Shown: positions 53,030-62,250 of the stretch, one piece after another
Position numbering within the stretch: the stretch's first letter is position 1
How the letters are laid out: every line of letters begins with the position of its first letter
Source: Pseudomonas guariconensis
GTDB lineage: Bacteria; Pseudomonadota; Gammaproteobacteria; Pseudomonadales; Pseudomonadaceae
Reading direction: 5' to 3'
Assembly (NCBI RefSeq): GCF_015680235.1
Contig: NZ_JADLJL010000014.1
Span: forward strand, 1-64,000
DNA: 64,000 bases
Program-made: the position numbers and the translations under genes
Notes under the pieces: generated by a model
Told to the model about the DNA's origin: nothing
What the model saw: the letters and a program-made list of their open reading frames with translations, nothing else
Databases searched by the model: none

Positions 53030-55045
53030 TCAGGCGATGCCAAGCCAGCGCAAGAACGGCTCGATGCTTGTCTTGCGACCGAGGAAGGCTTCCACACCGT
53101 CCGATACTTGCCGCGAGGCGCCCGGGTCGAACAGTGTCTCTTGGAAGCGCCGACCGACCTCACGATCGAGCAGGCCGTGCCGCTCGAAACGGGTAAATAG
53201 ATCGGCGGCGTTCACCTCTGCCCAAATGTAGGCGTAGTACCCGGCTTCATAGCCTTGAACGATGTGGTTGAAGCCATGCGCAGGTTTCTCGAAATCCGCC
53301 AACGGCCAGCACCCGCAACGTTCGCGGCACTCCACCAGGCGCTGCTCCACAGGTTTGCCATCCAGCGGTGTCGAGTGCAGTTCGAGGTCGAATAGCGCCA
53401 GGCTCAAATCATCGGCAAATGCCTGGAGCGCATTGGACCGCCGCACGGCCAATTCAGCCTCGACCTCGTCCTTCGTCGGCTTTCGCCCGGTCACAGCGTG
53501 GGCACCAATCCCGGCCAGGTACTCGGCATTCCATACCCAGCGCTCGAGCAGCTTGCCGTGGAGTTCCACACCGTCGGTGCCGTTTCGGCGCGGGTCCGAC
53601 AACAGATGGTTGGTCGTGCGCACCGACAGCAGGTGCAGGCCATGCCCGAACTCATGGAACAGTTTTCTCAAGGCCAGATGGTCGAGCAGCGCCGGCCCTC
53701 CCTCCGCGCCGGGCGCGATTTCGCTGTACACGATGGCCATGGCAGGATGGTAGCGACCTTCGGCATCCACCCGCCTGTTACGGACATAATCCGTGGCCGG
53801 AACGTTGAATGTCTTGTTCGGGTACAGAAGCAGATCCAGGTACAGGTAGCCGACGAATGCATGGTCCTGGTGCACTTCGAACGTCATGACGCTGGGATGC
53901 CAGCGAGGCAGCGAAGCTGTGGTCACGGTCAGACCGAACAGTCGTTGTGCCAGGTCGATCAAGGCCGCGACGACCTGGTCCAGGGAGAAGAATTCCCGAA
54001 AATCGGTGCTGAGGGTCGCGAGTCTGCGCGACAGCAGATAAGCGATGTCCCAAGGCCGTACCTCATCCAGCCCTCGCGCCTTGCCCTGCGCCTCGATTTC
54101 GCGCCGAGCCTGCAGCATCGCAGGGCGGACCCGGTCCGCCAGATCGAGCAGCAACAGGCGTACCTGCTCCACCGAGCGCGCATCCTTGGCTTCGATGGCC
54201 AGCTGCGAAAAGCTGCCGAACCCCAGTAAACGGGCATGCTGGTGGCGCAAATCTGCCAATTTCCCGAGGATCGTACCGTTGTCCTGCTCGGGGTCCTCAT
54301 GGACACCGCGCTGGTGATAGGCCCGGTAGGCCTGCTCGCGAAGGCTGCGATCCTCGGCAAATTCAAGCACCGCCTTGCAAGGGCCGTCCTCGCACGCTAT
54401 CAGCCAGTCGCCTTGGGCCAATGCCTGAGCACCGGCGCGCTCGGCCATTTCTGCACGCACTGGCTTCGGTAACCCGAGCAAACGCTGTTCGTCGTCGATC
54501 CAGATACCCGACTGCCCTACGCTTGTATCGACGTTGAGGAAGAATTCGAATGCCAGCGCGCCGATCTGTTTTTCCAGCGCGTCGAGGCGGTCGCGCTGAT
54601 CGTCGTCCAACAACACGCCGGCCAGCCTGGACTCCTTGAGTATGCGCTGCAAGGTGGCGTGTTCATGGGCATCCAGGCTGGCCCCGACGGCACTGTCGGC
54701 CAGACGCTCATACAAGGTATACAGAGGCCTGCTTCGCACCTTTTTCCGGAACAGCTTATCGATGCGGTCGCGGCCCTGCCAGATCGCGTCCGCCCATTCA
54801 TTGCCCCGGTATGCCAGCGGCGTGGAGGCATAGGTCACAGCCTGCATGTCGGCGTCCAGGGCTTCGACCGCAAGCACCAGATCGTCCCATGTGGGCAGCT
54901 GTCGTTGATTCTCGATGATCCTTTCCATGCCCACTTCATGCTCCGTGGCGCGCTGCTCGAAGGCAGCAGGCACGTGTTCGAGCAGCACGGCGTCATAGTC
55001 GACCGGCGTGAGACTGTCGTTAAGTAAGGGGTTTTTCTCTTGCAT
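53030..55045 (-). CDS. M3 family metallopeptidase, second copy diverged from PrlC
   Basis: 671-aa thimet-oligopeptidase-type enzyme with the zinc motif H464-E-F-G-H468 and the downstream Glu in GVELHGKLLERW. No signal peptide, so cytosolic. It is a paralogue of PrlC encoded 400 bases upstream but clearly diverged. Members cut short peptides. Its codon use and GC look slightly less typical than prlC. It ends 80 bases before the radical SAM start; only a weak ribosome site is visible before the ATG. Confidence 0.87.
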   Translation of the reverse strand: MQEKNPLLNDSLTPVDYDAVLLEHVPAAFEQRATEHEVGMERIIENQRQLPTWDDLVLAVEALDADMQAVTYASTPLAYRGNEWADAIWQGRDRIDKLFRKKVRSRPLYTLYERLADSAVGASLDAHEHATLQRILKESRLAGVLLDDDQRDRLDALEKQIGALAFEFFLNVDTSVGQSGIWIDDEQRLLGLPKPVRAEMAERAGAQALAQGDWLIACEDGPCKAVLEFAEDRSLREQAYRAYHQRGVHEDPEQDNGTILGKLADLRHQHARLLGFGSFSQLAIEAKDARSVEQVRLLLLDLADRVRPAMLQARREIEAQGKARGLDEVRPWDIAYLLSRRLATLSTDFREFFSLDQVVAALIDLAQRLFGLTVTTASLPRWHPSVMTFEVHQDHAFVGYLYLDLLLYPNKTFNVPATDYVRNRRVDAEGRYHPAMAIVYSEIAPGAEGGPALLDHLALRKLFHEFGHGLHLLSVRTTNHLLSDPRRNGTDGVELHGKLLERWVWNAEYLAGIGAHAVTGRKPTKDEVEAELAVRRSNALQAFADDLSLALFDLELHSTPLDGKPVEQRLVECRERCGCWPLADFEKPAHGFNHIVQGYEAGYYAYIWAEVNAADLFTRFERHGLLDREVGRRFQETLFDPGASRQVSDGVEAFLGRKTSIEPFLRWLGIA

Positions 55046-55172
55046 GGCATGACTCCCTGCCCGTGTTGATCACAACACGAGCATGGAGCGACGAAGACGA
55101 TGCGAGGGGAGGCATATCTACCGCCCGCAGTAGAAGAGGCACGCCACGGGCGATCCACGTGGCGCGACGGCC

Positions 55173-55454
55173 TTATTCAGCCGGTTTCTTCAGCTTCGGA
55201 TTGGGGAAGAACTGCACCGTCTGTACCTGGACCGGCGCCGCCTTGGGCGCCGCCTGGTTGACCCGCGTGCCCAACTCCTTGGGTACCGAGAGGCCCTGTT
55301 CGTTCAGGGTGTCGGTGAAGCCACAGGCCACGCATTCGCGGTGCGGTACGCCGTCCTCGCTCCACATCATCAGCTTGTCGGGTTCGCTGCACGCCGGGCA
55401 GACAGCCCCGGCGATGAAGCGCTTCTTGGTCTTGGTCACAGGTGCCTCGCTCAT
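55173..55454 (-). CDS. YheV-family zinc-ribbon protein
   Basis: 93-aa protein with two zinc knuckles, C19-x2-C22 and C41-x2-C44, then a basic, Pro/Ala/Gln-rich tail (VQTVQFFPNPKLKKP). The ATG overlaps the prlC stop by four bases, so it is translated with the oligopeptidase. Function unknown; the fold suggests nucleic-acid or protein binding. Confidence 0.86.
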   Translation of the reverse strand: MSEAPVTKTKKRFIAGAVCPACSEPDKLMMWSEDGVPHRECVACGFTDTLNEQGLSVPKELGTRVNQAAPKAAPVQVQTVQFFPNPKLKKPAE

Positions 55455-57502
55455 GCCGCCGCGTCCTCGGTCAGGCCACTATGGCGCAGCAAGGCGTCGA
55501 TGGAAGGCTCACGACCGCGGAAGTCGACGAACAGCACCATCGGCTCTCGGGAGCCGCCACGGGCCAGGATCGCCTCGCGGAAAGCGCGGCCGGTCTCGGC
55601 ATTGAGCACGCCTTCTTCCTCGAAGCGCGAGAAGGCATCGGCCGAGAGCACTTCAGCCCACTTGTAGCTGTAGTAGCCCGCTGCATAACCGCCCGCGAAG
55701 ATATGGGCGAAGCTGTTGGGGAAGCGGTTGTAGGCCGGCGGGCGCATCACCGACACCTCGTCGCGCACCCCTTCGAGCACCTGCAGCACACTTCGGCCAT
55801 CGCCGTGGTTGGCATGCAGCTCGAAGTCGAACAGCGAGAACTCCAGCTGGCGCACCATCATCATGCCGGACTGGAAGTTCTTGGCTGCCAGCATCTTGTC
55901 CAGCAGGTCTTGGGGCAGGGGCTCGCCGGTCTCGTAGTGGCCGGAAATCAGCGCCAGGCCTTCAGGTTCCCAGCACCAGTTCTCCATGAACTGGCTCGGC
56001 AGCTCCACCGCATCCCAGGCCACGCCGTTGATGCCGGAAACGCCAGCATGCTCGATGCGGGTCAGCAGGTGGTGCAAGCCATGGCCGAACTCGTGGAACA
56101 GCGTGGTGACTTCGTCGTGGGTCAGCAGCGCAGGCTTGCCGGGCGCGGCCGGGGTGAAGTTGCACACCAGGTTCGCCACCGGGCTCTGCAGTGCACCGGC
56201 CGCCGTGCGACGGCGGTCGCGAGCGCCATCCATCCAGGCGCCGCCGCGCTTGTTGGCGCGGGCGTACAAGTCGAAGAAGAAGCGGCCCACATGCTGGCCG
56301 TTTTCCTTGATCTCGAACAGGCGCACGTCCGGGTGCCAGGCGTCGAAGCCCTTGAGCTCGGTAATTTCGATGCCGTACAGGCGCTGGACGATAGAGAACA
56401 GGCCCGACAGCACCTTGTCGATCGGGAAGTAGGCGCGCAGGGCCTCTTGCGACACGCTGTAGCGCTGCTCGCGCAGTTTCTCGCCGTAGTAGCCGGCGTC
56501 CCAGCTGGACAGCTCCGGGCAACCTTGCTCGGCCGCATAGGCCTTGAGCTGTTCCAGGTCCTGGGCAGCGAACGGCTTGCTGCGCTTGGCCAGGTCACGC
56601 AGGAAGCTCAGCACCTGGTCGCTGGACTCGGCCATCTTGGTGGCCAGGCTCAACTCGGCGTAATGCTTGTAGCCCAGCAACTCGGCCAGCTCTTGGCGCA
56701 GGTCGAGAATCTCGCTCATCACCGGGCCGTTGTCGAACTGGCCGGCATTCGGGCCTTGGTCCGAGGCGCGGGTGCAGTAGGCGGCGTAGAGCTCTTCACG
56801 CAGGGCGCGATCGGTGGCGTAGGTCATCACCGCGTAGTAGCTGGGGAATTCCAGGGTGATCAGCCAGCCGTCCAGGCCTTTGGCCTGGGCCGCGGCGGCC
56901 ATCTGCGCCTTGGCCGAGTCGGTCAGGCCGTCGAGCTGCGCCTCGTCGCTGACATGCTTGGTCCAGGCCTGGGTAGCGTCGAGCAACTGGTTGGAGAAAC
57001 GGCTGCCCAATTCGCTCAGGCGGCTTTGCACTTCGGCGTAGCGCTGTTGCTTCTCGGCCGGCAGGTCGATACCGGACAGGCGGAAGTCTCGCAGGGCATG
57101 GTCGATGATGGTTTTCTGGGCAGCGTCGAAGCCAGCGGCTTCCGGGCTATTGGCCAGGGCCTGGTAGGCTTCGAACAGCTCGCGGTTCTGCCCCAGCTCG
57201 GTGGAGTAGGCGCTCAAGGCCGGCAGGCACGACTCGTACGCTTCGCGCAGCTCCTTGCTGTTGCACACCGCATTGAGGTGGCTGACCGGGCTCCAGGCAG
57301 CGCCCAGGCGGTCGTTGAGTTCATCCATGGCCAGCACCAGGCCGGCCCAGGTCGGGTTCTTGCCTTGCTGTTCGAGGATCTTTGCAATGGCTTTGCGGTT
57401 GTCGGCCAGGATCTGCTCGATCGCCGGCAGCACATGTTCGGCACGGATCGCCGAGAAGGGCGGCAGATCGTAGGACTGCAGAAGCGGGTTGTTCGCACTC
57501 AC
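55451..57502 (-). CDS. prlC: Oligopeptidase A
   Basis: 683-aa M3 zinc peptidase with H470-E-F-G-H474 and the downstream Glu in WDAVELPSQFMENW. It degrades signal peptides and other short peptides in the cytosol. It starts with GTG (MSANNPLLQSYDLPPF). The length and motifs match the canonical E. coli enzyme, which marks this copy, and not the 671-aa one, as the orthologue. Confidence 0.94.
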   Translation of the reverse strand: MSANNPLLQSYDLPPFSAIRAEHVLPAIEQILADNRKAIAKILEQQGKNPTWAGLVLAMDELNDRLGAAWSPVSHLNAVCNSKELREAYESCLPALSAYSTELGQNRELFEAYQALANSPEAAGFDAAQKTIIDHALRDFRLSGIDLPAEKQQRYAEVQSRLSELGSRFSNQLLDATQAWTKHVSDEAQLDGLTDSAKAQMAAAAQAKGLDGWLITLEFPSYYAVMTYATDRALREELYAAYCTRASDQGPNAGQFDNGPVMSEILDLRQELAELLGYKHYAELSLATKMAESSDQVLSFLRDLAKRSKPFAAQDLEQLKAYAAEQGCPELSSWDAGYYGEKLREQRYSVSQEALRAYFPIDKVLSGLFSIVQRLYGIEITELKGFDAWHPDVRLFEIKENGQHVGRFFFDLYARANKRGGAWMDGARDRRRTAAGALQSPVANLVCNFTPAAPGKPALLTHDEVTTLFHEFGHGLHHLLTRIEHAGVSGINGVAWDAVELPSQFMENWCWEPEGLALISGHYETGEPLPQDLLDKMLAAKNFQSGMMMVRQLEFSLFDFELHANHGDGRSVLQVLEGVRDEVSVMRPPAYNRFPNSFAHIFAGGYAAGYYSYKWAEVLSADAFSRFEEEGVLNAETGRAFREAILARGGSREPMVLFVDFRGREPSIDALLRHSGLTEDAAA

Positions 57503-57605
57503 GGTTTAGATACCTTGGCAGGAGGAAACACGGGACCATCTTAATTACAATCGACGCCGACCGCAGCAGGCAGCCCGCCTATCGGCATTCAAGAGGGGCG
57601 CTATC

Positions 57606-58148
57606 ATGGCCATTCGAAGCTTTCAGCAACACACTCCCAAGCTTGGACCACGGGTTTTCGTCGACCGTTCGGCAGTGGTGCTGGGTGACGTCGAGATCGG
57701 CGAGGACAGCTCGGTCTGGCCGCTGACCGTGGTGCGCGGCGACATGCACCGTATTCGCATCGGGGCACGCACCAGTGTGCAGGATGGTAGCGTGCTGCAT
57801 ATCACCCACGCCGGGCCGTTCAATCCAGAGGGATTCCCGTTGCTGATCGGCGATGACGTGACCATCGGTCACAAAGTCATGTTGCACGGCTGTACACTGG
57901 GCAGCCGCATTCTGGTGGGCATGGGCAGCACCATCATGGATGGCGCGGTGGTCGAGGACGACGTGATCATCGGCGCCGGCAGCCTGGTACCGCCTGGCAA
58001 GCGCCTGGAAAGCGGCTACCTGTACGTAGGCAGCCCGGTGAAGCAGGCACGCCCGCTGACCGACAAGGAGCGTGCGTTTTTCCCCTACAGCGCCGCCAAC
58101 TACGTCAAGCTCAAGGACCAGCACCTGGCCGAAGGCTACGACCGATAG
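57606..58148 (+). CDS. Gamma-carbonic anhydrase family protein (YrdA-like)
   Basis: 180-aa left-handed beta-helix protein with hexapeptide repeats. Zinc-binding His in DGSVLHITHAG and IGHKVMLHG are conserved. The family includes CamH/YrdA/CaiE-type proteins; many bind zinc without proven carbonic anhydrase activity. Divergent from prlC. Start set by ATG at 57606 in TATCATGGCC with AAGAGGGG upstream. Confidence 0.9.
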   Translation: MAIRSFQQHTPKLGPRVFVDRSAVVLGDVEIGEDSSVWPLTVVRGDMHRIRIGARTSVQDGSVLHITHAGPFNPEGFPLLIGDDVTIGHKVMLHGCTLGSRILVGMGSTIMDGAVVEDDVIIGAGSLVPPGKRLESGYLYVGSPVKQARPLTDKERAFFPYSAANYVKLKDQHLAEGYDR

Positions 58149-58161
58149 CCCACCACGCACC

Positions 58162-58246
58162 GGTAGGAGCAGGCCTATCCCGCGATGAGGCAGGGCCCGA
58201 TATCACCGTCGCCCTTGATCGCGGGGCAAGTCCGCTCCCACAAGGG
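58162..58246. repeat. REP pair with partial 37-base module
   Basis: One unit GTAGGAGCAGGCCTATCCC and an inverted unit GCGGGGCAAGTCCGCTCCCA, the latter linked to CGCCCTTGATC. Followed at 58250-58261 by a fragment of the module (ACGCTAGCCGCTG). Confidence 0.7.
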
Positions 58247-58300
58247 ATCAACGCTAGCCGCTGCCACACAGTGAAACGGCTCATAGATACCGAGAACACC

Positions 58301-58951
58301 ATGCACCAGCAGAACATCCTCTTCGACCTCGACGGCACCCTGACCGACCCGCGCCTGGGCATCACCCGCTCGATCCAGTACGCCCTGGCCAAGCTGGGTA
58401 TCGACGAGCCGGACCTGGCCCGCCTCGAGCACTTCATCGGCCCACCCTTGCTGCAGGCCTTCATGCAGTTCTACAACTTCGACGAGGCCAAGGCCTGGGA
58501 TGCGGTGAACTTCTACCGCGAGCGCTTCAGCGTCACCGGCCTGTACGAGAATCTGGTATTCGACGGCGTACCGGAGCTGCTCGAGGCCCTGAACGGCCAA
58601 GGCCGTACGCTGTACATCGCCACCTCCAAACCCTGGGAGTTCGCGCGCGAGATCGCTCGGCACTTCGCCTTCGATCACCACTTCAAGGTGATCTATGGCA
58701 GCGAACTGGATGGCACCCGTACCAACAAGGTCGAGCTGATTCGCCATTTGCTGGACGAGGAAGGCCTGGACCCGGCGCAGACCCTGATGATCGGTGATCG
58801 CAAGCATGACCTGATCGGCGCGCACAGCAACGGTTTGCAGGCAGTGGCGGTGGGGTATGGCTTTGGCAGTCACGAAGAGCTGTCGGCCGAAGCGCCAGCG
58901 TTCCATTTCCAGACGCTGGCGCAGATGCATCAGGCATTCGCCAGCCGGTGA
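58301..58951 (+). CDS. HAD hydrolase, phosphoglycolate-phosphatase-like
   Basis: 216-aa HAD-IA enzyme. Motif I D9-x-D11 (LFDLDGTLTD), motif II Thr/Ser in YIATSKPW, Lys in TNKVELI and motif III MIGDRKHD are all present, with a helical cap between. Substrate unknown; resembles PGP-like phosphatases. The ATG at 58301 puts motif I at the usual place; a GTG 10 codons upstream lies in REP-associated sequence. Confidence 0.88.
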   Translation: MHQQNILFDLDGTLTDPRLGITRSIQYALAKLGIDEPDLARLEHFIGPPLLQAFMQFYNFDEAKAWDAVNFYRERFSVTGLYENLVFDGVPELLEALNGQGRTLYIATSKPWEFAREIARHFAFDHHFKVIYGSELDGTRTNKVELIRHLLDEEGLDPAQTLMIGDRKHDLIGAHSNGLQAVAVGYGFGSHEELSAEAPAFHFQTLAQMHQAFASR

Positions 58952-58957
58952 TTGCGT

Positions 58958-59185
58958 GGGGCTGCGCTGTCGCACAAAGAACAAGCGGCTAGCGCAACCT
59001 CCCTCTGTGGGAGCGGCGGTGCGGCGGTCCGACTTGTCCCGCGATCAAGGGCGAAGCCCTTGCCAGGCGACGGTGATATCGGGCCCGGCCCAATCGCGGG
59101 ACAAGCCCGCTCCCACAAAGACCTGCAAAATCAAATAGTTATGCGTTGTTCTGTGGGAGCGGGCTTGCCCCGCGATTTGGGCCGC
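58958..59185. repeat. Composite REP cluster with 37-base module
   Basis: Starts with an exact copy (58958-58994) of the module seen at 23185-23221, followed by REP unit TGTGGGAGCGGCGGTGCGGC, the block CAAGGGCGAAGCCCTTGCC (59046-59064), an inverted unit and one more REP unit at 59152-59177. Convergent gap between the HAD and aminopeptidase genes. Confidence 0.8.
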
Positions 59186-59198
59186 AAAGCGGTCCCCT

Positions 59199-60290
59199 TC
59201 ACCCCCGCCCGGCCAACCTCGCCAACTCAGCCTTGCGCGCCGAAGCCGGCAACCGTCCCAACGCCTCGACCCGCCCGTAGAACGCGCCCCAATCGCCATT
59301 CACGTCCTCGAACAACGCCGCAAACCCAGGCACCCATTGGTCATACAACCCGAACGGCAGCAGCTTGGCGTTGTTCATAGGCCCATACACCCACGCATCG
59401 TAACGCCCATCACCCTTCCAAGGCCCGTCACGCAACTGCCGATACGCGCGCCGCAAGCGCTCGAATTCCGCCTGCTTGGCGGCGCGCTTGCCAGCCTCGT
59501 TCAACGGCCCGACATAAATCGCCTGCAGGCGCGAACGGCTGTCCAGTACCAGCCGAACGAACTGCTCGCGCTGGCGCGCCGCGTCATCCCGAATCGCTGG
59601 AAGCCCGCGCGCCACACGCCATTGCCGCGATCCTTCCTGTTCCACGAAGGTGGCGAACGACTCATTGAACTCGGTGTCGTCCTTCACATAGACACGCTGG
59701 TGCGCCAGCTCGTGGAAAATCACCGCGGCCAAGCGTTCATCGCCCCAGGCAACCATCGAGGAAAGGATCGGGTCGTCGAACCAGCCCAGGGTCGAATAGG
59801 CCTCCACGCCCCCGACATACACGTCCATCCCTTCCTGGCGCATCAACGCCGCTGCGCCACGGGCAGCGCCTTGCTGGTAATAGCCGCGGTAGGCCACGCA
59901 ACCGGCAATCGGAAAGCAATGGGTGACCGGCTGCAATGAGAGTTCAGGGGTGGCAAAGACATTCCACACCACGTACGGCCGCCCCAGGTCGGCATAAACC
60001 CGATAGCTGCGGTTGTCCGGCAGCTTCAACCGCTCGCTGGCGAATTGCCGGGCCTGCTCGGCATGGGCCAGGCGCTGGCGCAACGATGCGCTGGTGGAAG
60101 GGTCGCCCAGCACCTGCGCAACGGGCTGACGCGCCCGCAACAGCTGCCATTGCCCCTCGGCCAGTTGCCCGTAGTAGCCGACGCTGGAACAACCGCTCAG
60201 CAGGAAGACCGCCAATACGGGAACCAAACGCCTGAAAACGCGGTCGAGAGGCCCATGGCTTGAGCGCTGTAAAAGAAAAAGTCGAAACAT
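59199..60290 (-). CDS. Putative zinc aminopeptidase lipoprotein (DUF2265 family)
   Basis: 363-aa lipoprotein: an unusually long basic N-region, hydrophobic core to residue 31 and lipobox LSG-C34. Zinc motif H193-E-L-A-H197 with the third ligand probably E210 (FNESFATF). Family COG4324 is called a predicted aminopeptidase; no substrate is known. It is divergent from the first of the 137-aa lipoproteins. Confidence 0.87.
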   Translation of the reverse strand: MFRLFLLQRSSHGPLDRVFRRLVPVLAVFLLSGCSSVGYYGQLAEGQWQLLRARQPVAQVLGDPSTSASLRQRLAHAEQARQFASERLKLPDNRSYRVYADLGRPYVVWNVFATPELSLQPVTHCFPIAGCVAYRGYYQQGAARGAAALMRQEGMDVYVGGVEAYSTLGWFDDPILSSMVAWGDERLAAVIFHELAHQRVYVKDDTEFNESFATFVEQEGSRQWRVARGLPAIRDDAARQREQFVRLVLDSRSRLQAIYVGPLNEAGKRAAKQAEFERLRRAYRQLRDGPWKGDGRYDAWVYGPMNNAKLLPFGLYDQWVPGFAALFEDVNGDWGAFYGRVEALGRLPASARKAELARLAGRG

Positions 60291-60356
60291 CAGGGCTGTC
60301 TATCTCGCTCACGGCCAGTGCGGTCCAAGACTATCTCGCCTAGGGGGAGTTTCGCC

Positions 60357-60770
60357 ATGCGTTCACTGATTGCCGTCGGCACGCTCGTGCTGTTGTCCGG
60401 TTGCTCCACGCTGCCCGACCCGGACCCCAACCAGGCCTGGGTCGATCTGGCGCCCTTCGACAACACCTCGCTGCATGCCGTGCAGGTAGACGAACGCGAC
60501 TGGGCCGACAAGCGCTATTTCGAAGTCCAGCCCGGCAACCACGAGCTCACCGTGCGCTACCAGTTCGCCGTGGCGCCGAGCAATATCGGCCCGGTGGACG
60601 AACCGCTGTGGCGTGACTGCCAGCTCAACCTGACGTTCAAGGATTTCAGTGCCGGCCAGCGCTACCAGTTGCAGGCCGGCAGCATCGGTTTCCGCCCATG
60701 GGTCAAGCTCTACGACCAGCAGCAGAAGCTGGTGGGGCAGGGGATGCCAGCGGGTTGCCAACGCACCTGA
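60357..60770 (+). CDS. PA0061/PA0062-type lipoprotein, first copy
   Basis: 137-aa lipoprotein with lipobox LSG-C16. The mature part shares with its neighbour the pattern D-P-x-Q-A-W-V-D-L (29-37), R-Y-F-x-V-x-P-G-x-H-E-L-x-V-R, and a Cys in the C-terminal half. The ATG at 60357 has GGGGGAGTTTCGCC. Probably an envelope lipoprotein; function unknown. Confidence 0.86.
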   Translation: MRSLIAVGTLVLLSGCSTLPDPDPNQAWVDLAPFDNTSLHAVQVDERDWADKRYFEVQPGNHELTVRYQFAVAPSNIGPVDEPLWRDCQLNLTFKDFSAGQRYQLQAGSIGFRPWVKLYDQQQKLVGQGMPAGCQRT

Positions 60771-60847
60771 AACACCACAGTTTCACGACAGCACGGGCCT
60801 GTCGGCGCTATGCTTATAGCCTGTAAACCGCGAGCGGGAGTTTCGCC

Positions 60848-61261
60848 ATGCGCCAGCCCATGATGCTGATTGCCCTCAGTGCACTGGGGGCTTGCGCCAG
60901 CCCCTTGCCGCCCGTCGATCCCAAGCAGGCCTGGGTCGACCTCTACACCATCACGCCTGGCAGGACCATCATGGCCGATCGCCTGGATGGCCAGCGGCTG
61001 GAGGATGGCCGCTACTTCCAGGTCACGCCGGGCCGCCACGAGTTGGTGGTGCGCTTCGACTATGAAGTGTATTCGGGCGGCTTCAGCACCGACCCCACCG
61101 AACGCACCTGCTACCTCACCGTGCGCTACGACGGCTTCAAGGCCGGCGAACGTTACCGCCTGGAAGCACGCGCGCCAGTGATGCAGCCACAGGTGCTGTT
61201 GTTCGATGCCAGTCGCAAGGTGGTAGTGGACGAACCGAGCAAGGTGTTCTGCGTTCCGTAA
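60848..61261 (+). CDS. PA0061/PA0062-type lipoprotein, second copy
   Basis: 137-aa lipoprotein, lipobox LGA-C15. A tandem paralogue of the preceding gene with the same length, the same motif order (DPKQAWVDLY, GRYFQVTPGRHELVVRFDYEV, AGERYRLEA) and the same leader sequence GGAGTTTCGCCATGC. 77 bases separate the two genes. Function unknown. Confidence 0.86.
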   Translation: MRQPMMLIALSALGACASPLPPVDPKQAWVDLYTITPGRTIMADRLDGQRLEDGRYFQVTPGRHELVVRFDYEVYSGGFSTDPTERTCYLTVRYDGFKAGERYRLEARAPVMQPQVLLFDASRKVVVDEPSKVFCVP

Positions 61262-61267
61262 CCCTAG

Positions 61268-61338
61268 CCTCGCGGCACAATGCCGCGCCTACAGGCTGCG
61301 CCGTACCTGTAGGAGCGGCCTCGTGCCGCGATGGACTG
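61268..61338. repeat. Inverted REP pair
   Basis: Units CGCGGCACAATGCCGCGCCT and TGTAGGAGCGGCCTCGTGCC face each other in the convergent gap before the DUF1161 gene. Confidence 0.75.
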
Positions 61339-61361
61339 CGCAACAGCCTTATGCCTGGAGG

Positions 61362-61595
61362 CTAGCGGTCGTTCTTCTGATAGATGATCTTCTTGGTACC
61401 ACCATCACAGCTGCCGACGATCATGTTCTGATCGCGGACCTCGCTGTTGGGCACGATTTCCAGGGTATAGGACGTCACGCCCGCGGCCTGGATCTTCGCT
61501 TCGATCTCGGCCTTGAGTTCCTCGCAGGGCTTGGGCGCAGCCGATACAGCCGTGGACAGCAGGGAAACCAGCACGGCGGTTGCAACGCGAATCAT
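61362..61595 (-). CDS. DUF1161 small exported protein, first copy
   Basis: 77-aa protein with signal peptide 1-19 (VSA-A) and DUF1161 core 'KPCEELKAEIEAKIQAAGVTSYTLEIV...VGSCDGGTKKIIYQK'. Two Cys (C24 and C63) probably form a disulphide. A second member lies 2 kb away (63376-63597). Function unknown. Confidence 0.88.
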   Translation of the reverse strand: MIRVATAVLVSLLSTAVSAAPKPCEELKAEIEAKIQAAGVTSYTLEIVPNSEVRDQNMIVGSCDGGTKKIIYQKNDR

Positions 61596-61673
61596 GGGAC
61601 GGCTCCTGAAAAGGCAGTCGGGCTGCCAACGCTGATTAGACTACAGGAAACCGCCCCCGTTGCGCCGCCTGCC

Positions 61674-62099
61674 CTAGCCGAGCAGGGTGGCGTCCAGGGT
61701 GATCGTCGCGTTCAGCACCTTGGAGACCGGGCAACCGGCCTTGGCCTTGTTGGCGATTTCCTGGAACTGCGTATCGCTCGCCCCAGGCACCTTGGCCTTG
61801 AGGGTCAGGTGCACGGCCGTGATGGCGAAGCCGTCCGGCTGCTTGTCCAGGCTGACTTCGGCAATGGTGTCGATGCGCTCGGGGGTCAGGCCCGCCTCGC
61901 CAAGCATCATCGACAGCGCCATGGAAAAACAGCCGGCATGGGCCGCGCCGATCAGCTCTTCCGGGTTGGTGCCTGGCGAGCCTTCGAAACGGGTGTTGAA
62001 GCCGTACGGGTTCTGCTTGAGGGCACCGCTTTCCGTGGAGATCGATCCCTTGCCATCCTTCAACCCGCCTTGCCAGATCGCCGATGCTGTCTTTTTCAT
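61674..62099 (-). CDS. osmC: OsmC family peroxiredoxin
   Basis: 141-aa thiol peroxidase with the two catalytic Cys, C57 (AAHAGCFSMAL) and C123 (KAGCPVSKVL), plus the conserved Arg R37 and Glu E47/E48. Organic hydroperoxides are the known substrates. The motif AAHAGCFSMALS fits OsmC rather than Ohr. Cytosolic. Confidence 0.9.
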   Translation of the reverse strand: MKKTASAIWQGGLKDGKGSISTESGALKQNPYGFNTRFEGSPGTNPEELIGAAHAGCFSMALSMMLGEAGLTPERIDTIAEVSLDKQPDGFAITAVHLTLKAKVPGASDTQFQEIANKAKAGCPVSKVLNATITLDATLLG

Positions 62100-62250
62100 G
62101 TTGCCTCCTGTCTCAGGGTGGGTACCTATGGGTTCTGAGGTTCAGGCTTACAGCAAGTTCAGCTGAATCTGACGCCTAGCATTGAAACCCCGGAAAGTGC
62201 CCATACAGAGAACCCAAGGCCCCCGGGCCAACCTTTCTGCGGAGGCACCC

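Noticed and set aside
55442..57544. 700-codon open frame on the plus strand
   Set aside because: Antisense of prlC, which has a full M3 active site.
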